Origin: JAKAWQ01 sp963745975
Lineage (GTDB): Bacteria > Pseudomonadota > Alphaproteobacteria > Acetobacterales > Acetobacteraceae
Length of the DNA stretch: 64,000 nt
Direction of reading: 5' to 3'
Assembly (NCBI GenBank): GCA_963745975.1
Contig: CAVUZJ010000002.1
Location: 318,273-382,272, forward strand
Shown here piece by piece: positions 54,002 to 62,733 of this stretch; position 1 is the first letter of the stretch; each line of letters begins with the position of its first letter. Below the pieces are notes generated by a model. It saw nothing but the letters and a program-made list of their open reading frames with translations. It ran no database searches and was not told where the DNA came from. The position numbers and the translations under genes are program-made.

Positions 54002-55083
54002 CGGCTTCGGTCAATCGCGCGCGCGAGACAGAGGGGCCGCACCCGCCGCGATGGCGCTTCCGTCCGGAGGGCTCGACCTGGGGCGACTGGGGCGAGAACG
54101 ACCAGATCGGCCGGTTGAATCTGCTGAACGCCGAGATTCGCCGCGCGGCGCTGCGAGAGGCGCGGGAGGGAATCGCGTTCTGCCTCAGCCTGCCGCTCGA
54201 CTATCCCGGCGGAAGCGTACTTAGCCCGCGCCGGCATCCGCCGCAATTGCAGCCGACGCTGCGCGAGGGCATGCCCAGCCTCAACTACCCATTCGCGCGC
54301 GAAGCCCCGTTCTGCACCGACATCATCTCGGACGACAGCGTGCTGCTGCATCTGCAATATTCGACGCAATGGGATAGCCTCGCCCATATCGGGGCGCTCT
54401 TTGATGCCGATGGGGACGGCGTCGCGGAGCCGGTGTACTACAACGGCTTTCGCGCCGGCATCGAAATCCTGGGCCCGCTCGATTATCGCGAGGCCATCCC
54501 CACTCCGACCGGCCGGACAGGGTCCTACGCCGAAGCGCTCGGCATCGACACGATCGCCGCGTCCTGCGTCCAGGGGCGCGGCGTGATGGTGGATCTTGGG
54601 CGCCATTTCGGCGAGGCCAGAATTGTCGTCGGCTACGAGGCGTTGATGCGGGTGCTGGAGGAGGACGGGATCGGCATCGAGGCCGGCGACCTGGTCTGCC
54701 TGCGGACGGGATTCGACGAGCTCTTGCTCAGCATGCTGAAGGCGCCCGACCCGCACCGGGTCCATACCTCCTGCGCGGTGCTCGACGGGCGGGACGAGCG
54801 ACTCCTGCGATGGATCACGGAGACGAACCTCGCCGCGCTGATCTCCGACAACGCCGCCGTCGAGCAGGTGGTCGCCGGCGCGGGGCCCGACGTGACCGGC
54901 CGCCTTCCGTTGCACGGACATTGCCTGTTCAAGCTCGGGGTGCCGCTCGGGGAGCTCTGGCATCTGAGCGCGCTCGCCGAATGGCTGCACGAGCATCGGC
55001 GCAGCCGGTTCCTGCTGACGGCGCCGCCATTGCGACTGCCCGGCGCCGTCGGTTCGCCGGTCACGCCGGTCGCAACCGTATGA
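53998..55083 (+). CDS. cyclase-family (kynurenine formamidase-type fold) hydrolase
   Basis: 361 residues from GTG 53998, coupled to the binding protein gene. The family metal site shows as LQYSTQWDSLAHIGALFD (D-x-x-x-H form of the long subfamily) and a later His in LPLHGHCLF. GVMVDLGRHFG and AGDLVCLRTGFDELL are family strands. It hydrolyses amide or lactone bonds in bacterial degradation routes. Not the short true kynurenine formamidase. Substrate unknown; probably processes the imported compound. Confidence 0.88.
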   Translation: MTASVNRARETEGPHPPRWRFRPEGSTWGDWGENDQIGRLNLLNAEIRRAALREAREGIAFCLSLPLDYPGGSVLSPRRHPPQLQPTLREGMPSLNYPFAREAPFCTDIISDDSVLLHLQYSTQWDSLAHIGALFDADGDGVAEPVYYNGFRAGIEILGPLDYREAIPTPTGRTGSYAEALGIDTIAASCVQGRGVMVDLGRHFGEARIVVGYEALMRVLEEDGIGIEAGDLVCLRTGFDELLLSMLKAPDPHRVHTSCAVLDGRDERLLRWITETNLAALISDNAAVEQVVAGAGPDVTGRLPLHGHCLFKLGVPLGELWHLSALAEWLHEHRRSRFLLTAPPLRLPGAVGSPVTPVATV

Positions 55084-55189
55084 TCCGCCGCAACGGAGGG
55101 AGCGGTTCGTTCCGGCCCCGCGCCCTGGCGGCGGACCGCAGTACGCCGTACTGATCCAGGCGGGCCTATCAATGGCGAGGGGAGCATAG

Positions 55190-55963
55190 ATGCACGCGAA
55201 CGCGATGCGAGCAGGCGTGGAGCGAGGGGAGCTTCAAATCGGAACCTGGGTCAACATGATCCGAACACCCGCCATCCTCTCGCTGCTGAAGGAAGCGAGG
55301 CTGGATTTCGCCCGCGTGGACATGGAGCATTCCGCCGCCTCGATCGAGACCATCGCGGACATGGCGGTCCTGGCGCGCGCGTTGAACTTCCCGATTGCGG
55401 TGCGCCCGCCGAAAGCCAACCGCGAATGGATCACGCGGCTTCTGGATGTGGGGGTCTGGAACCTCCATTGCCCGCAGGTCGAGAATGCGGCGCATGCGGC
55501 GGAGATCGTGGCGGCGTCGCGCTACGCGCCATGGGGGCTGCGCGGCAATGGCGGGCTGGGTCCGGCGACGGACTTCGAGGCTTCCGGGACGGTCGAGGAG
55601 CGACGGGCCTTTGCCAACAAGCAGGTGTTCGTGACCGTGATGTTCGAGACCGCGGCGGCGTTCGAGCATCTCGATGCGATCGCCGGCATGGACGGCATCG
55701 ACGCGCTCACCCTGGGCCCGGCCGATCTCGCGCAGGATCTCGGGCTCGCCGGCACGCCGGACCAGGCACGGGTCCTGGACGAGAAGCGAGACCTCATTCT
55801 CGCCGCGGCCAAGAAGCATGGAAAGACCTGCGCCATGCTCGTCTCGAGCCCGGAGCAGGCCCGGCGGTGGAAGGAGGCAGGCGCGCTGCTGCTCGCCTAT
55901 TCCAGCGACGTCAACATGCTCCTCGGCGGCTTCAGCCGCGCAATCGCAACGATCAAGGGCTGA
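55190..55963 (+). CDS. HpcH/HpaI-family aldolase
   Basis: 257 residues from ATG 55190 after GAGGGGAGC. TIM-barrel aldolase with metal Glu in VDMEHSAASIET and VFVTVMFETAAAFEHLD, and the Asp in LGPADLAQDLGL. RPPKANREWITRLLDVG is the typical phosphate/keto-acid side. These enzymes split 4-hydroxy-2-oxoacids to pyruvate and an aldehyde with a divalent metal. A degraded partial copy lies at 51843. It lies inside the transporter gene group. Confidence 0.92.
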   Translation: MHANAMRAGVERGELQIGTWVNMIRTPAILSLLKEARLDFARVDMEHSAASIETIADMAVLARALNFPIAVRPPKANREWITRLLDVGVWNLHCPQVENAAHAAEIVAASRYAPWGLRGNGGLGPATDFEASGTVEERRAFANKQVFVTVMFETAAAFEHLDAIAGMDGIDALTLGPADLAQDLGLAGTPDQARVLDEKRDLILAAAKKHGKTCAMLVSSPEQARRWKEAGALLLAYSSDVNMLLGGFSRAIATIKG

Positions 55964-56086
55964 GCCGCGCGTTCGTCGCAGGCAGCGGCTGCGGCACGAC
56001 GGAATAGGATTTTCGGTCACGGGCCACGGCCGGTCGCGAGAGGTCCGCGCGGGAGCGAAGGCGGGGAAGGGAAGCGCTCGGGGCGA

Positions 56087-56758
56087 ATGCATTACGTCTT
56101 CCACTTCGGCGACATCTGGGCCGCGCGCGAGGATTTCCTCCAAGGCACGCTGCTCACGCTCCGGCTGTCGGCGCTTGCCATGCTCGCCAGCCTGACGGTG
56201 GCGATTCTTTGCGGGCTGGCGCGCAATTCCGGGCCCCGCTGGCTCGGCGGTCCGATTCGGGTCTACGTGGAGTTCATCCGCAACACGCCGTTCCTGGTGC
56301 AGCTCTACGCCATCTTCTTCGGCCTTCCGGTGATCGGTGTGCGCATGAGCGCGGATGCGAGCGCCTTGCTGGCGATGGTGCTGAACGGTTCGGCCTACAC
56401 GATCGAGATCGTGCGGGCCGGAATCGAGGGCGTGGGCCCGGGCCAGCGGGAGGCCGCGACCGCGCTCGGCCTTCGCCGCCTCGCCGCGTTCCGCCTGATC
56501 GTGCTGCCGCAGGCTCTGGAGACGACATTCGCGCCGCTCGGTAGCCAGTTCATTCTGCTGATGCTCACCTCGAGCCTCGTCTCGGCGATCTCCGCCAACG
56601 ACCTGACCGCGGCGGCCTTGGAGGTGCAGAGCCAGACCTTCCGTCCGTTCGAGGCGTTCCTCGCCGCGACGGTGATCTACCTGCTGCTTTCGCTCCTGTT
56701 CACCGGCGTGTTCACCGCCGTCCGCCAGAGGATGTTCGCGGGGCGGGAGCCGGCCTGA
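56087..56758 (+). CDS. polar-amino-acid ABC transporter permease 1 (HisM type)
   Basis: 223 residues, ATG 56087. About five helices; the loop LGLRRLAAFRLIVLPQAL is the EAA-like motif and GSAYTIEIVRAGIEGVGPGQREAA is the family core. RVYVEFIRNTPFLVQLYAIFFGLP is the HisQ/HisM signature. It pairs with the next permease (TGATG overlap). Confidence 0.93.
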   Translation: MHYVFHFGDIWAAREDFLQGTLLTLRLSALAMLASLTVAILCGLARNSGPRWLGGPIRVYVEFIRNTPFLVQLYAIFFGLPVIGVRMSADASALLAMVLNGSAYTIEIVRAGIEGVGPGQREAATALGLRRLAAFRLIVLPQALETTFAPLGSQFILLMLTSSLVSAISANDLTAAALEVQSQTFRPFEAFLAATVIYLLLSLLFTGVFTAVRQRMFAGREPA

Positions 56759-57411
56759 TGCGGACGCTCGGCCCGTCCGACCTCGTCTTCCTCGTTCTCA
56801 CCGCGCGCTGGACGATCCTGCTCTCTGTGCTCGCCTTCGCCGGCGGCGGCACACTCGGCCTTGTCATGGCGCTCCTGCGCGTCTCGGCCGCGCGGCCGCT
56901 TCGCTGGCTCGCGATCCTCTATATCCGAGTGTTCCAGGGCACCCCGGTGCTGCTGCAGCTTTTCCTGGTGTTCTTCGGCGCTCCGCTGGCGGGCATATCG
57001 ATCGACCCCTACGTGGCCGCGATTCTCGGGCTCAGCCTCAACAGCGCGGCCTTTCTCGGCGAGATCTGGCGGGGTGCCATCCAATCGGTCCCGAGGGGCC
57101 AGTGGGACGCCGCGAAGGCGCTCGGCCTGCGCTACGCGACGCGCATGCGGCGCGTGGTATTGCCGCAAGCGCTTCGCGCCGCCGTCGCGCCGACGGTCGG
57201 CTTCCTGGTCAACCTGGTGAAGGAGACGTCGGTCGTCTCGATCATTGGATTCGTGGAGCTCACACGCTCGGGCCAGCTCCTGAACAACGCGACCTTTCAG
57301 CCGTTCATCATCTTCGGGACCGTCGCCGCAACCTATTTCGTGCTGTGCTGGCCGATCAGCCTGGCGAGCCGACGGCTGGAGCTGCGGCTGGCCCACGCGT
57401 ACGGAGGCTGA
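56758..57411 (+). CDS. polar-amino-acid ABC transporter permease 2 (HisQ type)
   Basis: 217 residues; ATG overlaps the previous stop. Same features: IRVFQGTPVLLQLFLVFFGAP, SAAFLGEIWRGAIQSVPRGQWDAAKALGLRYATRMRRVVLPQALR-type region, VNLVKETSVVSIIG. With its neighbour and the binding protein at 53183 it should form a three-part importer. No ATP-binding gene follows; the next gene is hyuA, 100 bp on. Confidence 0.93.
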   Translation: MRTLGPSDLVFLVLTARWTILLSVLAFAGGGTLGLVMALLRVSAARPLRWLAILYIRVFQGTPVLLQLFLVFFGAPLAGISIDPYVAAILGLSLNSAAFLGEIWRGAIQSVPRGQWDAAKALGLRYATRMRRVVLPQALRAAVAPTVGFLVNLVKETSVVSIIGFVELTRSGQLLNNATFQPFIIFGTVAATYFVLCWPISLASRRLELRLAHAYGG

Positions 57412-57510
57412 CCGCGGCGCCCAAGGGATCGGCCGGGTCGGAGGGGTGGAGAGCCCTTGCCAGGGGGCGGCGCCGAGGCTACGTCCGGTCGAACAGCAAC
57501 GGGCCCGGGT

Positions 57511-59589
57511 ATGCCGTCTTCCCGCCTTGCCGTCGATATCGGCGGCACCTTCACCGATCTCGCCCTCGAGCATCTCGGCCGCCGCACCACCCTCAAGATC
57601 CTGACCACGCCGGCCGCGCCCGAAGAGGGCGTGCTCGCGGGCACGCGCGCCATCCTCGCCGAAGCCTCCGTGGCGCCGGAAGCGATCGCCCTCGTCGTTC
57701 ACGGCACGACGCTCGCCACCAACGCGATCATCGAACGCAAGGGCGCGCGCACCGCGCTCATCACCACGGCGGGCTTCCGCGACGTGCTCGCGATGCGCAA
57801 CGAAAGCCGCTACGACCAGTATGACCTCAACCTTGTGCTGCCCGAGCCGCTGGTGCCGCGGCATCTCCGCCTCACCGTTCCCGAGCGGATCGACCATACG
57901 GGCGCGGTGCTCGCCCCGCTCGACGAGGGCGCCGTGCGCGCGCTGATCCCGCTGCTCGCCCGCGAGCGGGTCGAGAGCGTCGCCGTGGGCTTCCTCCACG
58001 CCTACGTCAATCCGGCGCACGAGGCGCGGGTTGGAGAAATCCTCGCCGCCGCGCGGCCCGATCTCTTCGTCTCGCTCTCCTCCGAGGTCTCGCCCGAGAT
58101 GCGCGAGTGGGAGCGCTTCTCCACCACCGCGGCCAACGCCTACGTGCAGCCGCTGATGGCGCGCTATCTCGGCCGCCTCGAGGCGGGGCTCAGGGAGATC
58201 GGCGTTGGCGCGCCGGTCTTCCTCATGCTCTCGGGCGGTGGCCTCACCACGGTCGAGACCGCCTGCCGCTTCCCGATCCGGCTCGTCGAATCCGGTCCCG
58301 CCGGCGGCGCGATCTTCTCCGCGCACATCGCCCGCGAATGCGGGCTCGATCGCGTGCTCTCCTTCGATATGGGCGGAACGACGGTGAAGGTCTGCCTGAT
58401 CGACGATTTCCGGCCGCAGACCGCGAAGAGCTTCGAGGTCGCGCGCGTCGGGCGCTTCCGCAAGGGCTCGGGCCTGCCGCTCTCGATCCCGGTGATCGAG
58501 ATGGTGGAGATCGGCGCCGGCGGCGGCAGCCTCGCTCAGGTGGACGCGATGGGGCGCATCGCGGTGGGGCCGGAGAGCGCGGGCGCGGATCCGGGCCCGG
58601 CCTGCTATGGGCGCGGCGGCACCCGCCCGGCCGTGACGGATGCGAACCTGCTGCTCGGCCGCTACGACCCCGAGCGCTTCGCCGGCGGCAAGCTGCCGCT
58701 CGACCGCGCGGCCGCCGCCGCGGCGGTGAGCCAGGCGATTGCCGCGCCGCTCGGGATCGGCCCCGAGATCGCCGCCCTCGGCGTCGTCGAGATGGTGGAC
58801 GAGAACATGGCGAATGCGGCGCGCGTGCATGCGATCGAGTCCGGCAAAAGCTACGAAGGCCGCACGCTCATCGCCTTCGGCGGCGGCGGGCCGGTACACG
58901 CCTGCCGGCTCGCCGAGAAGCTCGGCATAAGCCGCGTCCTCGTGCCTGCGGGGGCCGGCGTCGGCAGCGCGATCGGCTTTTTGCGCGCGCCGGTCGCCTA
59001 CGAGCTGGTACGCAGCCTCTACCAGCGCCTCTCCTCCTTCGATGAAGCCGCGGTCAACCGGCTGCTCGCGGAGATGTCGGAGGAGGCGGCGAAGGTCGTC
59101 GCCAAGGGGAGCTTCGGCGCCCCGGCGGACGAGACGCGCACCGCCTTCATGCGCTATGTCGGCCAGGGCCACGAGATTCCCGTCCCGCTTCCTGCGCGCG
59201 CGCTCGCGCCCGCGGATGTCGCCGGGCTGCGCGCCGCCTACGATCGCGAATATGCGCGCTTCTACGACCGGCCGGTGCCGGGCTCGGATATCGAGGTGCT
59301 CAGCTTTTCGGTGATCGTCTCGACCTTTCCCGAGAAGCTCGGGCTCAGGCCGGAGCGGGAGGCGAACGGGGCGGCGGTGGCTCCCAGCCTCTTCCAGAGC
59401 GTGCGCGACACGGCGAGCGGCGAGGTCGCGGACTGGGCGGTTTTTTCCCGCGCGGAACTTCGCCCCGGAGCCCGCGTCGCCGGGCCTGCGATCATCGCCG
59501 AGGACGAGACCTCGACGCTGGTGGCGCCCGGCTGGACCGCCTCGCTCGATGCCTCGGGCTATCTCGCCCTTTCGCAGGAGGCTCGTTGA
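57511..59589 (+). CDS. hydantoinase/oxoprolinase HyuA-type subunit
   Basis: 692 residues from ATG 57511; the ribosome site is weak. ASKHA-fold ATPase start SRLAVDIGGTFTDLALEHLG, then HGTTLATNAIIERKGARTALITT, VESGPAGGAIFSAHIA and SFDMGGTTVKVCLIDDF. This is the N-methylhydantoinase A/5-oxoprolinase alpha family; related acetone carboxylases share the fold. Works with the B subunit encoded next. It likely opens a cyclic amide or lactam in an ATP-dependent way. Ends overlapping hyuB. Confidence 0.93.
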   Translation: MPSSRLAVDIGGTFTDLALEHLGRRTTLKILTTPAAPEEGVLAGTRAILAEASVAPEAIALVVHGTTLATNAIIERKGARTALITTAGFRDVLAMRNESRYDQYDLNLVLPEPLVPRHLRLTVPERIDHTGAVLAPLDEGAVRALIPLLARERVESVAVGFLHAYVNPAHEARVGEILAAARPDLFVSLSSEVSPEMREWERFSTTAANAYVQPLMARYLGRLEAGLREIGVGAPVFLMLSGGGLTTVETACRFPIRLVESGPAGGAIFSAHIARECGLDRVLSFDMGGTTVKVCLIDDFRPQTAKSFEVARVGRFRKGSGLPLSIPVIEMVEIGAGGGSLAQVDAMGRIAVGPESAGADPGPACYGRGGTRPAVTDANLLLGRYDPERFAGGKLPLDRAAAAAAVSQAIAAPLGIGPEIAALGVVEMVDENMANAARVHAIESGKSYEGRTLIAFGGGGPVHACRLAEKLGISRVLVPAGAGVGSAIGFLRAPVAYELVRSLYQRLSSFDEAAVNRLLAEMSEEAAKVVAKGSFGAPADETRTAFMRYVGQGHEIPVPLPARALAPADVAGLRAAYDREYARFYDRPVPGSDIEVLSFSVIVSTFPEKLGLRPEREANGAAVAPSLFQSVRDTASGEVADWAVFSRAELRPGARVAGPAIIAEDETSTLVAPGWTASLDASGYLALSQEAR

Positions 59590-61328
59590 TGGCCGCGAAA
59601 ATTTTCGGGCTCGCCGAGATCCAGCGCCAGGTCATGTGGAACCGGCTGATCGCGGTCGTCGAGGAGCAGGCGCAGACGATGATCCGCACCGCCTTCTCGA
59701 CCACGGTGCGCGAGGCGGGCGATCTCTCCGCCGGCATCTTCGATCTCGAGGGCCGGATGATGGCGCAGGCGGTCACCGGCACGCCCGGCCATGTCAACTC
59801 GATGATGGAGAGCGTCGGGCATTTTCTCGCGAAATTCCCGGCGGAGACGATGCGTCCCGGCGATCACTACATCACCAACGATCCCTGGCTCGGCACCGGG
59901 CATCTGCACGATCTCACCGTCGTGACACCCGCCTTCCATGGCGGGCGCATGGTCGGGCTCTTCGCCAACACGGCGCACGTGATCGATGTCGGCGGCCTCG
60001 GGATGGGGCCCGAGGGGCGCTCGGTCTTCGAGGAGGGGCTCTATATCCCGATCGTGAAGTGCTTCGCCGAGGGGCGCCCGAACGAGACCTTCTTCGACTT
60101 CATCCGCGCCGGCACACGGCTTCCAATCGAGCTCGAGGGCGATATCTATTCGCTTTGCGCCTGCAACGACGCCGGCATCCGCCGGCTCACCGAGATGATG
60201 GCGGAATTCGATCTCGATAGCCTCGCACCGCTCGCCGCCTTGATCTTCGAGAATTCGCGCCGCGCGACGGAGGCCGAGATCGCCCGCCTGCCCGCCGGCA
60301 CGTACTTAGCCGAGATCCGCTCCGACGGCTATGACGAGGAGATCACGCTCAAGGCGGCCATGACGGTCGGGAGAGGCGGGATCACCGTCGATTACGCCGG
60401 CACCTCGCTCTGCGCGACACGCGGAATCAACGTGCCGGCGGCTTACACGCGCGCCTATTCCTGCTTCGGGATCAAGGTCGTGGTGGCGCCCGAGGTTCCC
60501 AACAACTGGGCGAGCCTCGCCCCCTTCGAGATGCGGATCCCCGAGGGCTCGATCCTCAATGCGCCGCGCCCCTATCCGGTCTCGGTGCGCCACGTCATCG
60601 GCCATCTCCTGCCCGATCTGATGATGGGCTGCCTCTACCAGGCCGTGCCCGACCGGGTGACGGCGGAGGGCGCCTCGTGCCTTTGGAATCCGCCGCTCCG
60701 CGGCGGCGCCTCGGTCTCCGGGCCGGCGCGCGGCAACCGCCCCGCCTTGCCGGATTTCGAGATCATCACCTTCAATTCCGGCGGCACCGGTGCGCGACCC
60801 ACGCTCGATGGGCTGGACGCGACGGCCTTTCCTTCCGGTGTGCGAACGATGGCGGTGGAGGCGACGGAGAACGTCGCCCCGATCGTCTTCTGGCGGAAGG
60901 AGCTGCGCCCGGATTCGGGCGGCGCGGGGCGGACGCGCGGCGGCATCGGCCAGATCATGGAGATCGGCGCCAAGGACGATCTCGAGTTCGCCTGCAACGC
61001 CATCTTCGATCGGGTGAAGCACCCGCCGAAGGGCCGCGCCGGCGGCAAGCAAGGCGCGGGCGGCCGCGTCGCGCTCAAATCCGGCAAGACGCTGCGCACG
61101 AAGGGCTTCCAGATCATTCCGGAAGGCGATCGTCTTCTCCTCGAGCTGCCGGGCGGCGGCGGGATGGGGGATCCGGCCCTGCGCGGGCCCGCCGAGGTCG
61201 CGCGCGACGTGCGCGACGGGCTCGTCTCTCCCGAGGCGGCGCGGCTGCTCTACAAGGTGGTGGTCGGTCCGGACGGCGCGGTCGACGGTCCGGGGACCGC
61301 GGCGCTGCGCGCCCCGCGGAACGGTTGA
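59589..61328 (+). CDS. hydantoinase/oxoprolinase HyuB-type subunit
   Basis: 579 residues; ATG 59589 overlaps the A-subunit stop. Markers of HyuB: FGLAEIQRQVMWNRLIAVVEEQ, AQAVTGTPGHVNSM, NDPWLGTGHLHDLTVVTP, GRGGITVDYAGTS and the C-terminal LPGGGGMGDPALR. The subunit completes the ATP-dependent hydantoinase/oxoprolinase complex. It is 13 bp from a convergent ATP-grasp gene. The substrate is probably linked to the imported compound. Confidence 0.93.
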   Translation: MAAKIFGLAEIQRQVMWNRLIAVVEEQAQTMIRTAFSTTVREAGDLSAGIFDLEGRMMAQAVTGTPGHVNSMMESVGHFLAKFPAETMRPGDHYITNDPWLGTGHLHDLTVVTPAFHGGRMVGLFANTAHVIDVGGLGMGPEGRSVFEEGLYIPIVKCFAEGRPNETFFDFIRAGTRLPIELEGDIYSLCACNDAGIRRLTEMMAEFDLDSLAPLAALIFENSRRATEAEIARLPAGTYLAEIRSDGYDEEITLKAAMTVGRGGITVDYAGTSLCATRGINVPAAYTRAYSCFGIKVVVAPEVPNNWASLAPFEMRIPEGSILNAPRPYPVSVRHVIGHLLPDLMMGCLYQAVPDRVTAEGASCLWNPPLRGGASVSGPARGNRPALPDFEIITFNSGGTGARPTLDGLDATAFPSGVRTMAVEATENVAPIVFWRKELRPDSGGAGRTRGGIGQIMEIGAKDDLEFACNAIFDRVKHPPKGRAGGKQGAGGRVALKSGKTLRTKGFQIIPEGDRLLLELPGGGGMGDPALRGPAEVARDVRDGLVSPEAARLLYKVVVGPDGAVDGPGTAALRAPRNG

Positions 61329-61341
61329 GCGGGAGCCCCGG

Positions 61342-62458
61342 TCAGTCGTTCATCGGGTAGGAGGCCATCAGGCGCTTTTGCCGTCGCCAGAGGCGAAAGA
61401 CCTCGCTTACGCCGGGCGGGCGATGGCCGCGCGCGCGGTTGGCCCGGCCGATCGCGAAGGCCGCGTGGTAGTGGGAGAACTGCGCGGCATAGGCGTCCGC
61501 GAGGCGGGTTGCCGGGTCCCAGATGTGGGTGGCCTCGGAGCCCGCGCCGTTGATCTCGATGATCCGGAAGCTCTTGCCGCGGCGAAGCTCGGCGAGCGAG
61601 GCGTAGCGCACGTCGATGCGGCCGAAATGGAACTCCGGGATCGCCTTCGCGATGCTGTCCACCACCTCGGTCAGGGCCGCGGTGATCTCGCTCGCACCGT
61701 TGCGGAAGGTCGAGCCCTTGCAATGGTTGCCGACGAAGACGAGGCGGACGGGAACGCCGGTCGCCGGCACTTCGGCGAGCCGGCCGGTGAGGCGCGGCAG
61801 ATAGAGGTGCGGCACCAGCCCGGCACGCGGATCGTTGCGGATCAGCTCCTCGAGCGTCGAGCGCCCGTCGCCCACGACGACCGGCGCCGATTTGAGGGTG
61901 AGCGAGGTGACGCGCCCGGCGCTCTCGCCGGGCAGGCGGACGTAGAAGAGGCCCGCCTCGCCCTCGTAGGGCACGAATTGCTGGAGGATCACGCCGACGC
62001 CGCGCGGGTAGTCGGCAAGGAAGAGCGCGAGCCCGGCTCGGTCCTCGATCAGCCGGACGCCGGTGCCGTTGCAGCCGATGTCGGGCTTGCCGACGAGCGG
62101 GTAGGAGAGCCCGCCTCGGGCGAGCGCCGCCTCGGCCGCCGGGAGGTCGCGGGTGGGGTCGGCGTCGGTGACCAGGCTCGTATAGGGGGCGAGCCACTGC
62201 CGCGCCTCGCCCTCGACCTGGTCGAGGATGGAGGTTTTCGAACTCGCCGCAGAGGCCGCCCGCGGCGATGCGCGGGTTGGCGGCGGTGAGCAGGAGGGGG
62301 GAGCCGTAGCGCAGGCTGAGCCCGAGCCATTGCAGGGCGACGGGGGCGTAGAAGAGCCAGGCCGGCCAGAACTCGAAGAACGAAATCGGGTGGGAGGGGC
62401 GGACCCGGAGCCACCAGAGGGGCCGGGGCCGGGTGGCTTCGCGTAGTGCTGCGTCCAT
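61342..62458 (-). pseudogene. ATP-grasp family protein gene with a single-base frameshift
   Basis: The N-terminal frame starts at ATG 62458 (MDAALREATRPRPLWWLRVRP...LRYGSPLLLTAANPRIAAGGLCGE) and is lost near 62241. Removing one base there (CGAAC to CGAC on the plus strand) continues as SKTSILDQVEGEARQW into the second frame, which runs to 61342. That part has GKPDIGCNGTGVRLIED, GVILQQFVPYEGEAGLFYV, VVVGDGRSTLEELI and IEINGAGSEATHIWDP, an ATP-grasp ligase fold of roughly 371 residues. Real mutation or sequence error cannot be told from here. Substrate unknown. Confidence 0.8.
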
Positions 62459-62733
62459 CGCCTAAGCGCCCGCCTTGCCCGTCACGGCACGCCGCGCACG
62501 GCACGCACCTTCGCCCATCAGCCGAACCTCCCGAAGCAGACGAAAGGAGAGAGCCGTACACACTTGCGGCGCCGCACCGGGGCGGCACGGCGGCGCATAG
62601 AGACATGGTCTTCCGCGCCGTGGCAACCAGGGATTTGGTAATCTTTTGTACCATCCCCCGGCGGCGGCGCCTTGGCCGGGGAGGGGCGATCCGGCAGGAT
62701 CGTCGGCAGCGAGGCGCGGGTGGCGGGTCCAGG

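Noticed and set aside
56677..59172. Over 800-codon open frame on the minus strand
   Set aside because: It mirrors the HyuA gene and the second permease; the translation is rich in Arg, Gly, Asp and Glu with no recognisable fold.
62446..62733. N-terminal extension of the transporter from 62446
   Set aside because: The translation is Arg/Pro/Gly-rich and overlaps the promoter region of the divergent ATP-grasp gene; the membrane protein starts naturally at GTG 62734.
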